A stretch of 64,000 bases of DNA. Source: Bowmanella sp. JS7-9 (GTDB taxonomy: Bacteria; Pseudomonadota; Gammaproteobacteria; Enterobacterales; Alteromonadaceae). The position numbers and the translations under genes are program-made. Below the pieces are notes generated by a model that was given only the letters and a program-made list of their open reading frames with translations, did not search any database and had not been told where the DNA came from. Positions 16,950 through 26,202 of the stretch are shown here, piece after piece; within the stretch, counting starts at the first letter, position 1; each line of letters opens with the position of its first letter. The DNA is taken from NCBI RefSeq assembly GCF_004329715.1, contig NZ_JXSY01000021.1, positions 62,001 to 126,000 of the forward strand. The letters run 5' to 3'.

Positions 16950-19760
16950 GTGTTACAAGCCAAAGGCCAGGCCGTCTGGCAACAGTTTTCAGAGCGTTAT
17001 CCGCAGCAGGCTGAGGCCTTACAGGTCTTCGCCCCGGATATTATTGTTGGCTTTTCGCTGAGCGATTTTATTGCCGACAGTTGCCTGAAAGATGCTGAGT
17101 TACTCAGTTGGTTATTTATCGATAAGCAACTGTCCTGCGCTCAGCCCGATTACGCCAACTATTGGTCGCAAATTCATGAGATACAGGATGAAGCCAATCT
17201 TGCCCAGCACTTGCGCCGTTTTCGCCGCCGCTGGATGGTGCAGTTGGCGTGGCGGGATCTGACCCATCAGCAATCCATCGCGCAATCACTGACCGACGTT
17301 TCGGCACTGGCCGATACGCTGATTAATGGCGCCTATCACTGGTTGTACGCCGATATGTGCAGTAAACACGGCATGCCGATGGGGAGTCTCGGCCCTCAAC
17401 CTATGCTGATTTGGGGCATGGGTAAACTGGGCGGGCAGGAACTGAATTTCTCATCCGACATTGACCTGATTTTTGCTTATCCCGAGCCGGGTGAAACTGA
17501 CGCCAGGCGTGGCCTTGAACATCAGATCTGGTTCCAGCGGCTGGCGCAAAAGCTTATCGCTGCCTTGCATCAAATCACCGCTGACGGGCAGGTGTTCCGG
17601 GTGGATATGCGTTTGCGCCCATTCGGTGACAGCGGGCCGATTGTCAGCCATTTCGCCGCGCTGGAAGATTATTATCAACAGCAGGGACGTGACTGGGAGC
17701 GTTACGCCATGCTCAAGGCACGGATTATTAACCCGGATGGCCGCTACAGTGAGCAGCTGGAACAGATCCGTCGGCCGTTTGTATTTCGCCGCTATATCGA
17801 CTTCAGTGCCATTGAGTCGCTGCGCCGCATGAAGTCCATGATCAGTCAGGAAGTACGTCGACGTCAGCTGACCAACAACATCAAGCTGGGCGCCGGTGGT
17901 ATCCGTGAAATTGAATTTATTGTGCAAAGTCTGCAATTGATCCGTGCCGGTCGGCAGGCATCTTTGCAAACTCGCAACCTGCTGCAAACCTTACAGGTGA
18001 TGGAACAGGAACAAGTGCTTGAAGCCTCAGATTGTCAGGCATTGCGCGACTGTTATTTGTATCTGCGCCGGGTTGAGCATTACCTGCAGCAATTTAATGA
18101 TGCACAGACCCAGACGTTACCGGACGACGGATTAAACCAACAGCGTTTATGCAGGGTTTGTGAGGTCGCCGACTTTTCCGCGCTGTTAGCTCAGGTGCAG
18201 GGGGTGATGGCCGAGGTTAGTCATCATTTTGAACTTCTGATTGGCGAAGAAGCCGAAGGCGCCAGCAGTTGTGATGCTGAATTTAACGATGCCTGGTTAC
18301 TGGAACTCAGTGACAACGAGGCTCAGGCGCTATTGGCCGATAAACTTAGTCAAACCCAGATTGCAGACTTATGGCCGGCCTGGCAGCACTTTCGCGACTA
18401 TATGCTGCATCACCCCATTGGCCAGCGTGGGAAAGAAACCCTGGATAAGCTGATGCCACTGATTTTGCAGGAGGTTGTGCGCTCAGACGATGCATCCTCG
18501 CTGCCACGTTTGTACACCGTGATTAAAGCGATTAGTCGCCGCACTGCCTATCTGGAACTGTTGTTTGAGAATCAGGGAGCTCTGCGCCAGTTAATCCGCT
18601 TGTGTGCCGCCAGCCCCTGGATCACTGAGCAAATTGCGCGTTTCCCGGTATTGCTTGATGAATTACTCAATCCACAAATGCTCTATCAGCCGACGCCGCT
18701 GCAAAGTTATGCTTCGGAAATCCGCCAGTATTTTCTGCGTATCGACCCGGATGATCTCGAATTACAAATGGAAACCCTGCGTCAGTACAAACTGGCTGAA
18801 CAGTTGCGCATTGCCGCCGCGGATGTGACGGGGGCGCTGCCGGTCATGAAGGTCAGTGACCACCTGACCTATCTGGCCGAAGCCATAATTGATCAAGCGG
18901 TGCATCTGGCCTGGCAGCAAATGACAGCGCGCTATGGCTATCCGGCCGGAGCCAGCGACGATAACCTGCAATTTGCGGTGGTTGGGTATGGCAAGTTGGG
19001 GGGGCTGGAATTAGGTTATGGCTCAGATTTGGATCTGGTGTTTATCCACGGTTGTGACGGCAATGAACTGACATCTGGCGAAAAATCTATTGAATCGCGT
19101 CAGTTTTATCTGCGCCTGGCGCAGCGGATTATGCATATTTTCGCTACCAAAACTGCCTCGGGTGAATTGTATGAGGTGGATCTGCGGCTCAGGCCTGCCG
19201 GCAATTCGGGCTTATTGGTCTGTCATATGGACGGCTTTGCCCAATACCAGCAGCAGGAGGCCTGGACATGGGAGCATCAGGCATTGACCCGCAGCCGCAT
19301 GATATTTGGCAGTGATACCCTGTATCAGCAATTTGCAAAAATCCGTCATGCTGTGCTGGCCAAACCCCGTGACATAGACACATTGCGTCAGGAAGTGCGT
19401 GAGATGCGCGATAAGATGCGCAGCCATTTAAGTCAGGGGGACGAATCGAAGTTTGACTTAAAACAGGACAGAGGCGGCATTGCCGACATTGAATTTATCG
19501 TGCAATTTTTAGTTCTGGCACACAGCCATGGCTTCCCAGAATTGACCCGCTGGCCAGATAATGTGCGGATCATTGAGCAGGCACTGCAACATGACTTACT
19601 GACATCCGCGCAGGCCAGCACACTCAATCAGGCGTATCTAGCCTATCGCAATCGCGGTCACCATTTGACCCTGCAAGGTGCCCCTTTATTGGTCGAGGAT
19701 CAAGAATTGATGCAGTTGCGTGGCGAGGTGAGCGAGATTTGGCAGCAACTCATGAACTAG
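16950..19760 (+). CDS. glnE: Bifunctional glutamine synthetase adenylyltransferase/adenylyl-removing enzyme
   Basis: GlnE adds AMP to, or removes it from, a tyrosine of glutamine synthetase, in response to PII proteins, setting nitrogen assimilation. The 936-residue length fits the family (946 in E. coli). Two nucleotidyltransferase domains are visible: an N-terminal deadenylylase site (SSDIDLIF, about 168-175) and a C-terminal adenylylase site (GSDLDLVF, about 691-698). Each is followed by its second acidic strand (VDMRLRPFGDSGP; VDLRLRPAGNSGL). The start is a GTG with GGAG six bases before it. The stop shares a CTAG with the convergent neighbour. Confidence 0.97.
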   Translation: MLQAKGQAVWQQFSERYPQQAEALQVFAPDIIVGFSLSDFIADSCLKDAELLSWLFIDKQLSCAQPDYANYWSQIHEIQDEANLAQHLRRFRRRWMVQLAWRDLTHQQSIAQSLTDVSALADTLINGAYHWLYADMCSKHGMPMGSLGPQPMLIWGMGKLGGQELNFSSDIDLIFAYPEPGETDARRGLEHQIWFQRLAQKLIAALHQITADGQVFRVDMRLRPFGDSGPIVSHFAALEDYYQQQGRDWERYAMLKARIINPDGRYSEQLEQIRRPFVFRRYIDFSAIESLRRMKSMISQEVRRRQLTNNIKLGAGGIREIEFIVQSLQLIRAGRQASLQTRNLLQTLQVMEQEQVLEASDCQALRDCYLYLRRVEHYLQQFNDAQTQTLPDDGLNQQRLCRVCEVADFSALLAQVQGVMAEVSHHFELLIGEEAEGASSCDAEFNDAWLLELSDNEAQALLADKLSQTQIADLWPAWQHFRDYMLHHPIGQRGKETLDKLMPLILQEVVRSDDASSLPRLYTVIKAISRRTAYLELLFENQGALRQLIRLCAASPWITEQIARFPVLLDELLNPQMLYQPTPLQSYASEIRQYFLRIDPDDLELQMETLRQYKLAEQLRIAAADVTGALPVMKVSDHLTYLAEAIIDQAVHLAWQQMTARYGYPAGASDDNLQFAVVGYGKLGGLELGYGSDLDLVFIHGCDGNELTSGEKSIESRQFYLRLAQRIMHIFATKTASGELYEVDLRLRPAGNSGLLVCHMDGFAQYQQQEAWTWEHQALTRSRMIFGSDTLYQQFAKIRHAVLAKPRDIDTLRQEVREMRDKMRSHLSQGDESKFDLKQDRGGIADIEFIVQFLVLAHSHGFPELTRWPDNVRIIEQALQHDLLTSAQASTLNQAYLAYRNRGHHLTLQGAPLLVEDQELMQLRGEVSEIWQQLMN

Positions 19761-20377
19761 TTGGGTTGCTGATCCCGTTGGTTTTTTTCGCAGTGCTGTA
19801 ACAGGTAGTTACTCTGTTTGTTGGTGATCACCAGCGCTCGCTGGCGGGGACAGAACCAGGTTTCCACATCGCCATCAAAATTCGCCCCAATTGCACCGGC
19901 AATTTTGTGCAGTGACCCGACGATAGTATCTTCGATTTGAAACTGGACTTTGATGATAAAGTCCTGATCCAGCTCCCACAGCACTTGCATACCCTCATTT
20001 TGTGCGTGGGCAGAAATACTCTCGCGTAAGGTACTGCCGGCTTTGAAATCACGAAACTTGTACTCACCGACCCAGCCGCGCGGGATATTACTTTGCAGGG
20101 ACTCCATATCCGACAAGCGGTTGTCCATTCCTTCCTCTGGCTCTTCCACTTCTATCACGAAGTCGCCAAGATCTTTTGGGCGCGGCTGTGACGAAGACAT
20201 GCGGTAATCGGCATAAAATTTACTCATGCCGGCAGCCGGGTCTTTGGCCGGTTCGCCATCCATGCTGCCTTCACGGTTAAGCAGAATAATTAACGTCACA
20301 CCCACCACAATAACGCCCAGACTTAACAGGAGGTAGCGGAGCCAGAATTGTGCATTGCTGGGTGGTTTTTTTGCCAT
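19757..20377 (-). CDS. TcpQ/PilL-like domain protein with one membrane anchor
   Basis: The 206-residue protein has an N-terminal transmembrane helix (about 12-34), a proline- and acid-rich linker, and a C-terminal domain. That domain starts GWVGEYKFRDFKAGSTLRES and has the W-ELDQDFIIK pattern seen in TcpQ-type (toxin co-regulated pilus Q) domains that sit in the periplasm. No pilus genes are nearby, so a pilus role cannot be assumed. The ATG lies one base after the lpxL stop, suggesting joint transcription with lpxL and perhaps an envelope function. The 3' end overlaps glnE by four bases. The domain assignment is from pattern only. Confidence 0.55.
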   Translation of the reverse strand: MAKKPPSNAQFWLRYLLLSLGVIVVGVTLIILLNREGSMDGEPAKDPAAGMSKFYADYRMSSSQPRPKDLGDFVIEVEEPEEGMDNRLSDMESLQSNIPRGWVGEYKFRDFKAGSTLRESISAHAQNEGMQVLWELDQDFIIKVQFQIEDTIVGSLHKIAGAIGANFDGDVETWFCPRQRALVITNKQSNYLLQHCEKNQRDQQPN

Positions 20378-20378
20378 G

Positions 20379-21359
20379 TTATCCGTAATACGAGGGTAGG
20401 CTGCTGTCCGGGCGGGTCTTGTAGCGTTTATGCATCCACAAATATTGCTCCGGCGCCTGCATGACCAGTTCCTCGACTTTCTGGTTAATGCGCGTCACAT
20501 CCAGTTTATCGTCCATAGACGGAAAACCTTCAAGACCTGGCAGAATTTTAATTACATAGCCATCATCGGTACGCAATGGCAAGACGAACACACTTTCGCA
20601 ATTGGCTTCGCGGGCAAAAATTAACGTGCCGGTGGTGGTGGCGGCATCCGGTACGGCAAAAAATGGCACAAATTCGCTGCGGCGGGCTCCGTAGTCCTGA
20701 TCCGGCAGGTACAGGCACAGGTCGCCGTCATTCAGGCAATTGAGCATTTCCCTAACGCCTTTTTTGTGGATCATCAGTTTGTTGGCACGTGAGCGGCCGC
20801 GATATTGGATCCATTCCATCAGCGGATTGTTATGCCGGCGGTAAAACACCACGGAAGGGTGCACTGTACCAATCACCCGGCAATTCATTTCTAAATTGAG
20901 ATTATGAATGGCAATGCCGAATACGCCTTTGCCCTTGTCCAGAATCGCCTGAATATGTTCGTAACCTTCTACCCGGCCAATGCCGCGAACCCGCCAGTCT
21001 GGCCACCACCAACCCATGCCGCCTTCAAGCAAAGCGATACCGGTATTTTTCAGGTTTTCACGTAGGATGCGCGCGCGCTCTGTGTCAGGCATGTCAGGAA
21101 ACGCCAGTTCCAGATTACGTTTGGCCACGTTGGTGCGACTTTTTGCCAGCTTGCCAAGTAGCAGACCCAGTTGCCCGCCAAGCGCCAGTTGCCAGCGCCA
21201 CGGTAACCAACTGATGAGATATAAAATGCCGATGCCCAGCCAGGTCAGCCAGTATTTAGGTCCTAAAAATGCCCATTCAAAATCGGGTCGTTTAATATGC
21301 AAAATTGCATCCTGCGTTACGTCTTTGCGTGCATTGTACCCAGATAATTGAGTAAACAT
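20379..21359 (-). CDS. lpxL: Lipid A biosynthesis lauroyl acyltransferase (LpxL/LpxP type)
   Basis: The 326-residue enzyme adds a secondary acyl chain to Kdo2-lipid IVA at the inner membrane. It follows E. coli LpxL through GPKYWLTWLGIGILYLI, RNLELAFPDM, ALLEGGMGWWWPDWR, the catalytic His in AIHNLNLEM, NPLMEWIQYRGRSRANK, LPDQDYG and MAPEQYLWMHKRYKTRP-like QAPEQYLWMHKRYKTRP. The N-terminus carries about 25 extra residues before the family's usual start, and the ribosome site is weak, so the true start could be slightly later. It sits between mscS and the TcpQ-like gene, all on the same strand. Confidence 0.93.
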   Translation of the reverse strand: MFTQLSGYNARKDVTQDAILHIKRPDFEWAFLGPKYWLTWLGIGILYLISWLPWRWQLALGGQLGLLLGKLAKSRTNVAKRNLELAFPDMPDTERARILRENLKNTGIALLEGGMGWWWPDWRVRGIGRVEGYEHIQAILDKGKGVFGIAIHNLNLEMNCRVIGTVHPSVVFYRRHNNPLMEWIQYRGRSRANKLMIHKKGVREMLNCLNDGDLCLYLPDQDYGARRSEFVPFFAVPDAATTTGTLIFAREANCESVFVLPLRTDDGYVIKILPGLEGFPSMDDKLDVTRINQKVEELVMQAPEQYLWMHKRYKTRPDSSLPSYYG

Positions 21360-21377
21360 AAGCGCAGGCAGGTATTA

Positions 21378-21407
21378 CCTGTGCAGCGAGAATGTTCGCT
21401 GCACAGG
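21378..21407 (-). other. Perfect 12-bp intercistronic hairpin between mscS and lpxL
   Basis: CCTGTGCAGCGA and TCGCTGCACAGG pair perfectly around a 6-base GAATGT loop. No T tract follows on the minus strand, so it is not a standard terminator. It begins three bases after the mscS stop and ends 19 bases before the lpxL start. Confidence 0.65.
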
Positions 21408-21409
21408 GC

Positions 21410-22255
21410 TTAGTTGTTGTGCTGATAAATATGCACATCCCGCTGTGGAAACGGAATGCTGATATCGTTTGCATCAAAGGCTTTTTTTACCGCTTCAATC
21501 AGGGCAAAACGGGTTTTGACGTAATCATCAGAATTAACCCACGCGCGCAATTCAAAATTAACCGAACTGTCGGCATGGGCTGAAACAAAGATATCCTGAT
21601 CATGATCAGCCAACAGGCGGGACTCTGCCGCCAGCACGTCTTTGAGCACGGCGCGGACTTTGTCGATGTCGTCGCTGTAGGACACCCCAAAGGTCAGGTC
21701 GATACGACGGGTGGGCTCGCTAAACAGGTTTTTGATGTTGCCGTTAGATAGCGCGCCATTGGGGATCACCACTTTCTGGTTATCCAGTGTCAACATCAGG
21801 GTATTAAAAATCTGGATCTCGGTGACTTTGCCTAGAAAACCCTGTGCTTCAATCACATCGCCGACTTTAAATGGTTTAAACAACAAAATCAGCACGCCGC
21901 CGGCGAAGTTGCTTAAACTTCCCTGCAGCGCAAGGCCGATGGCCAGACCTGCGGCACCCAGCATGGCAATCAGTGAGGCAGTTTCCACCCCAATCATGGA
22001 GGCAAAGATTATCAACAAAATAATGCGCAGGAATGCATTGCTGATACTGCCCAAAAAGCTGCGCAATGTGGGCTCAACTTTGGCGGTTGAAAGGGCCACA
22101 TCCAGTACGCGCAAAATGCCTTTGATCACCCAAAAACCGGCAAACAGTACGATAAAGGCAAGTAATACCTTAGGGCCGTAAGTCAGCAATAATTCGATAC
22201 TGACGTCATAGATTTTGTTCAGAGTTTCTGTGCTATCAGTTAACGACGGCTGCAT
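21410..22255 (-). CDS. Small-conductance mechanosensitive channel, second MscS paralogue
   Basis: The 281-residue protein has three transmembrane segments, with the pore helix in GAAGLAIGLALQGSLSNFAGG (about 100-120). The beta domain (VIEAQGFLGKVTEIQIF) and C-terminal domain (SAHADSSVNFELRAWVNSDDY, ISIPFPQRDVHIYQHNN) follow. It is clearly related to the MscS at 0.3-1.1 kb, with the same pore and tail motifs, but they differ in the N-terminal helix. AAGGAAAAATC precedes the ATG. It releases solutes under osmotic downshift; two copies may have different thresholds. Confidence 0.93.
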   Translation of the reverse strand: MQPSLTDSTETLNKIYDVSIELLLTYGPKVLLAFIVLFAGFWVIKGILRVLDVALSTAKVEPTLRSFLGSISNAFLRIILLIIFASMIGVETASLIAMLGAAGLAIGLALQGSLSNFAGGVLILLFKPFKVGDVIEAQGFLGKVTEIQIFNTLMLTLDNQKVVIPNGALSNGNIKNLFSEPTRRIDLTFGVSYSDDIDKVRAVLKDVLAAESRLLADHDQDIFVSAHADSSVNFELRAWVNSDDYVKTRFALIEAVKKAFDANDISIPFPQRDVHIYQHNN

Positions 22256-22317
22256 GATTTTTCCTTATTTATCCTTGCCTTAGAATGTCAGTGTATAACA
22301 CCTGACGGTAAATGCCG

Positions 22318-23190
22318 CTATGCCGATAAAACCAGTACCGCTGCCAGCGCCACCAAGACTAAGCCGATATTCTCCCGTTTACGCGCCGGACTTTTTAACC
22401 ACCAGAGATTAATTGCCAGCATAAAAAAGACCTCGATCTGGCCGAGGGTTTTGACCAAGGGTACGGCGGTCAGCGCCATGGCACTAAACCAGCCAATGGA
22501 ACCTAAGCAGCTGGTGGTACTGATCAGCACGACCTGACGTGACTGGCGCAGCAGAGCATGCAACGTATGCCGCTCAGCTATTGCCAGATAGCCACACAGG
22601 ATCACTGTTTGCAGGCTGATTACGCTTAACAGCACCCAGGCAGCACTGTGTGGGAAGGGCACATCGAGACGAATGGCCGCCTCACGCACCGACAAAGAGG
22701 TCAGCGCGAAGCTGACTCCGCTGGCCAGCCCCAATAAAACGGTTGGAGCCGACAATTGATGCCAGCGCCCCTGACTGGAGAGTAACATAACCGCGAAACC
22801 ACCAATCAGCACCCCCAGCCAGGCCTGTAGCGATAACTGTGTGCCAAAAAATGCCATGCCCAAAACGGCAGCAAACAATGCTTCTGTTTTGGCTAAACCT
22901 GCACCTACCGCGAAATTTTTTAACTGGAACAATCGTGCCATCAAGGCGGTCGCCAGTATCTGCATCAACGCGGCAAAGCAGATAAACCCCAGTGCAGGGT
23001 ATTGAATAGTCGGCAGTGGGGTAGGTTGCCACTGGTGCAGAGCAAGCAGATAAAGTGCCGCCAGTGGGCCTGCCCACAGGAACCGTGCCAGCGTGACGCC
23101 CAGCGGACTGATCTGGCTGGCCAACTGGCTCTGTAATGCATTGCGCCAGGCCTGCATAAACGCGGCCAGACAAGTAAAAGCGATCCACAT
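22318..23190 (-). CDS. EamA/DMT family transporter
   Basis: The 290-residue protein is almost wholly hydrophobic, about ten helices arranged as two EamA repeats. It shows GLAKTEALFAAVLGMAFFG near the middle and TLGQIEVFFMLAINLWW near the end, as in drug/metabolite transporters. The substrate cannot be told. The frame opens nine codons earlier at a TTG, but GGAGTG eight bases before the ATG of MWIAFTC makes that the likely start. It is divergent from the M20 amidohydrolase gene, which may share its promoter region. Confidence 0.87.
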   Translation of the reverse strand: MWIAFTCLAAFMQAWRNALQSQLASQISPLGVTLARFLWAGPLAALYLLALHQWQPTPLPTIQYPALGFICFAALMQILATALMARLFQLKNFAVGAGLAKTEALFAAVLGMAFFGTQLSLQAWLGVLIGGFAVMLLSSQGRWHQLSAPTVLLGLASGVSFALTSLSVREAAIRLDVPFPHSAAWVLLSVISLQTVILCGYLAIAERHTLHALLRQSRQVVLISTTSCLGSIGWFSAMALTAVPLVKTLGQIEVFFMLAINLWWLKSPARKRENIGLVLVALAAVLVLSA

Positions 23191-23342
23191 AGTTTTCACT
23201 CCGGGTAAGGCGACCAATGTATCGCTTTTGTCTGCGCTGGCGAATTTTTTATGAATATATTCAGTATTTTGCGATTAAGCCTATCGAATACCATCACGCT
23301 CTGTGCCACAGTGGTACACAAACAACGGTTGGATAAATAAAC

Positions 23343-24632
23343 ATGAACAAAACACTGTTTACGTTGGGACTGGCATTGCTGTGTTCGTCGGGCACGCTGG
23401 CTCAATCAGTTGAGCAACGAGTTGATGCAGTTGAATCGGACGTGATCAAGTGGCGTCGCCATTTTCACCAGCATCCGGAATTATCCAATCGCGAATATCA
23501 AACGGCCGAATATATCGCGGCCTATTTAAGGGGGTTAAACCTGCAGGTGACCACCGGCGTGGCAGGAACCGGTGTGGTGGCGATTCTGGACTCGGGCAAG
23601 CCCGGACCAACTGTCGCCCTGCGCGCGGATATGGATGGTTTGCCGGTCAAAGAGCTCAATGACCTGGCGTTTAAATCCGAAGTCATCGGTGAGTTTAATG
23701 GTAATCAGGTGCCGGTAATGCATGCCTGTGGCCACGATACCCATATGGCCATGCTGATGGGCGCAGCCAAAATACTCACCGATATGCGGGCGCAATTAAA
23801 CGGCAAAGTGAAATTTGTCTTTCAACCCGCCGAAGAGGGAGCCCCGCCGGGTGAAAAAGGTGGTGCCGAGATTATGGTCAAAGAAGGCGTGATGCAGAAT
23901 GTTGACGTGGTGTTCGGTCTGCATATCAGCTCCGGGACAGATGTCGGCGTGGTCGAATATCGCCATGGTGGCATTATGGCGGCGGTGGATCCGTTTAAGA
24001 TTGTCATTAAAGGCAAGCAATCCCATGGTGCGTATCCCTGGCTCAGTGTGGATCCGATCACAACTGCAGCACAGATGATTTTGAGCCTGCAAACCATCGT
24101 TAGCCGCGAATTAACTCTGATTGACGATGGCGCCGTGGTCACGATAGGCGCAATTCACGGTGGTAACCGTTCGAATATTATTCCCTCTGAAGTTGAATTG
24201 GTCGGTACCATACGTACCCTGAACGACAGCGCTCGCCAGCATGTGTACGAGGCCATGGCGCGCAAAGTAGAACATATTGCTGCCAGCATGCGCGCCGAGG
24301 CAGAGCTGACGCTGCCGTTGGATTATAGCTATCCGGTTACGTATAACGATCCCGCGCTGATGAACAAAATGTTACCGACTATCCGCCGTAGTGCCGGTGA
24401 GCAGAATTTGCGGGAAGTGAAAGCCGTTACCGGCGCTGAGGACTTTTCCTTTTTCCAGCAGGAAGTACCGGGTCTGTATTTGTTTGTAGGCGGCAAACCG
24501 CTTGATACCAAAGCGGATGAAGCTCCCGATCATCACACGCCGTATTTTTATATCGATGAAAGTGGCATGAAGACCGGGGTTAAAGTGTTAACCGATCTGA
24601 CCCTGGATTATATGCAGATGGCCAGCAAATAA
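23343..24632 (+). CDS. Exported M20 family amidohydrolase/peptidase
   Basis: The 429-residue protein has a signal peptide (LFTLGLALLCSSGTLAQ), so it probably acts in the periplasm. M20D metal ligands appear in MHACGHDTHM (Cys129, His131), AEEGAPPG (Glu164-165) and the His of LHISSG. A dimerisation domain follows (FKIVIKGKQSHGAYPWL), then GAEDFSFFQQEVPG near the end. Relatives cleave amide-linked aromatic or amino-acid conjugates (hippurate or indole-acetyl amino acid hydrolases); the substrate here is unknown. The ribosome site is weak. Confidence 0.88.
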   Translation: MNKTLFTLGLALLCSSGTLAQSVEQRVDAVESDVIKWRRHFHQHPELSNREYQTAEYIAAYLRGLNLQVTTGVAGTGVVAILDSGKPGPTVALRADMDGLPVKELNDLAFKSEVIGEFNGNQVPVMHACGHDTHMAMLMGAAKILTDMRAQLNGKVKFVFQPAEEGAPPGEKGGAEIMVKEGVMQNVDVVFGLHISSGTDVGVVEYRHGGIMAAVDPFKIVIKGKQSHGAYPWLSVDPITTAAQMILSLQTIVSRELTLIDDGAVVTIGAIHGGNRSNIIPSEVELVGTIRTLNDSARQHVYEAMARKVEHIAASMRAEAELTLPLDYSYPVTYNDPALMNKMLPTIRRSAGEQNLREVKAVTGAEDFSFFQQEVPGLYLFVGGKPLDTKADEAPDHHTPYFYIDESGMKTGVKVLTDLTLDYMQMASK

Positions 24633-24667
24633 GCGCTTTTGCCCAGTAATTACACAAGGAAATGAGT

Positions 24668-24850
24668 ATGCAAGACGTGTTGAACAATAGTCCGTTTTTC
24701 GTAGGTTGGGGAGCCCTCGCGCTGATCAATGCCGGATTAGCCCAAGGCAAAGAGCGTAAGGGACTTAACTGGTTTTTGTTGTCGTTGTTGCTGGGCCCGG
24801 TGGCCACATTACTGCTGGTGCTGTCGCCAAAACTCGATATCAGGTACTGA
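24668..24850 (+). CDS. Small hydrophobic membrane protein, function unknown
   Basis: The 60-residue protein begins MQDVLNNSPFFVGWGAL and has two hydrophobic stretches (about 10-25 and 35-54) around a charged KERKG loop, so it is probably a two-pass inner-membrane protein. AAGGA lies seven bases before this ATG; an ATG six bases earlier is too close to the ribosome site. It follows the amidohydrolase after 35 bases and could be co-transcribed. I do not recognise a function. Confidence 0.6.
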   Translation: MQDVLNNSPFFVGWGALALINAGLAQGKERKGLNWFLLSLLLGPVATLLLVLSPKLDIRY

Positions 24851-24885
24851 ATTATGGCGCGAGAGTTGTATCCGGATGCCAAATT

Positions 24886-25371
24886 ATGATGCGTAGTGTT
24901 TTTGTGCTTTTTCTTTGGGTGTGTTGCTGCAACCTTGTGCTCGCATTTGATTATGATGGTTATAAGAAAACGACGCTATCGTCGATTGTGACTGAATCTG
25001 ATGTCATCATAGACTCGCACGGCGAAGACTTGGGATTAGAAATATTGACGCCGATGCGTGCAGTTTCGTTTTCAAACCAAATTCTGAGTTTGCCGGCGCC
25101 TTGTGATACCAATGCGTTGTTCCAGATTTTAGTCATGCAAGGGCATGAGCGGAACAGTTTACCCGCCGTTAGCTTTTGTCTTGAGATAGAAAACGAATCC
25201 GGACAAAGCGCAGTAATGTATGTGCAAGACAGTTTGGTGTCAGCGATGCAGAGCGAACTCATTGCAGGTGATGTAATTACGACCTGGAGTGTATGGGTCT
25301 TTAGTAACGGCTTCGATCGCAAACCTTACTTATTGTTAAACGCCTACCGTAAAGGTCTGCCCGACGCCTAG
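24886..25371 (+). CDS. Hypothetical exported protein
   Basis: The 161-residue protein has a signal peptide (SVFVLFLWVCCCNLVLAF) and a mature part without recognised domains. Hydrophobic strands alternate with loops (VSFCLEIENESG, VITTWSVWVFSNGFDRKPYLLLNAYR), suggesting a beta-rich periplasmic protein. Codon use looks more AT-rich than its neighbours, which hints at faster evolution or transfer. Two ATGs lie side by side at the start and the ribosome site is poor. I do not recognise it. Confidence 0.55.
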   Translation: MMRSVFVLFLWVCCCNLVLAFDYDGYKKTTLSSIVTESDVIIDSHGEDLGLEILTPMRAVSFSNQILSLPAPCDTNALFQILVMQGHERNSLPAVSFCLEIENESGQSAVMYVQDSLVSAMQSELIAGDVITTWSVWVFSNGFDRKPYLLLNAYRKGLPDA

Positions 25372-25372
25372 C

Positions 25373-25594
25373 TCACTTCTCGGGAGTTGGTTGCTTCGCC
25401 AAGGCTTCACGGGCCTTTTTATATTCCTCGTAGGACATGTTATTGGCTTGCCGGCAGGCATCAATTTGCTCCGGCGTTTGTGCATCGATAATGCACTGGC
25501 TCTTTTGATAATTTTGGCCGGTCTCATACAGGCTACGGTGACTACAGCCAGTGAGCGCTAAGGTGCATAAGATTAACGTAAGGTGCGTTTTCAT
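25373..25594 (-). CDS. Small lipoprotein
   Basis: The 73-residue protein begins MKTHLTLILCTLALTGCSHRS; LTGC is a clear lipobox with the lipidated Cys at 17. The mature part is charged and helical, with two further cysteines (QSQCIID-like SQCIID and DACRQANN) that could form a disulfide. It ends REALAKQPTPEK. GAGAG precedes the ATG. The upstream neighbour is mgsA, on the same strand, 29 bases away. Function unknown. Confidence 0.72.
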   Translation of the reverse strand: MKTHLTLILCTLALTGCSHRSLYETGQNYQKSQCIIDAQTPEQIDACRQANNMSYEEYKKAREALAKQPTPEK

Positions 25595-25623
25595 TTTGGG
25601 CTCTCCAGTTTGGGCGGTCAGCA

Positions 25624-26040
25624 TTATTTGCCGTAGTCGGGTATATCCCGCTGGTAATCCGGCGCATCAATATCCACCACATTAAACATCAAATCGGCAC
25701 TGGCTTTGTTGCAGGCGACCGGAATATTCCATACCGAACACAGTCGCAGCAATGCTTTGACGTCAGGATCGTGGGGCGCAGGGTCGAGGGGATCCCAGAA
25801 AAACACCAGTACATCCAGTTTACCTTCAGCGATTAACGCGCCGATCTGCTGGTCCCCGCCCAGTGGGCCACTCCGATAGCGGGTGATGGGTAAACCCAAT
25901 GCTTCCTGCAACAAGCCCCCTGTGGTACCGGTGGCAACCAGCTTGTACTGGCGCAATTTATGAATATTGGTTTTTGACCACTGAATCAGTTCAGGTTTTT
26001 TATGATCGTGTGCGACCAGGGCGACGGTTTTGTGTGTCAT
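25624..26040 (-). CDS. mgsA: Methylglyoxal synthase
   Basis: MgsA converts dihydroxyacetone phosphate to methylglyoxal and phosphate, a bypass used when sugar phosphates build up. The 138-residue protein has [12 protein letters not shown] (family N-terminus), ATGTTGGLL phosphate loop, [14 protein letters not shown] with catalytic Asp63, and [21 protein letters not shown] with His90. The frame is open four codons earlier at a TTG, but the ATG gives the family-like start; neither has a strong ribosome site. The C-terminus ends [12 protein letters not shown] as in relatives. Confidence 0.95.
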   Translation of the reverse strand: MTHKTVALVAHDHKKPELIQWSKTNIHKLRQYKLVATGTTGGLLQEALGLPITRYRSGPLGGDQQIGALIAEGKLDVLVFFWDPLDPAPHDPDVKALLRLCSVWNIPVACNKASADLMFNVVDIDAPDYQRDIPDYGK

Positions 26041-26202
26041 AGCCGAATGCAAAAAGAACAGGTAAGGCTATGCTAATCTATTTGTGCCCTGACCACTACA
26101 GGACAGTGGCTCGATTGTTCGGCACACGAAATAGCCGAGCAATAATCCCGAGCCGATGATATAAAAGCTGTTGTTGCCTTATTGCGAGCCAAGGAGAAAG
26201 AC

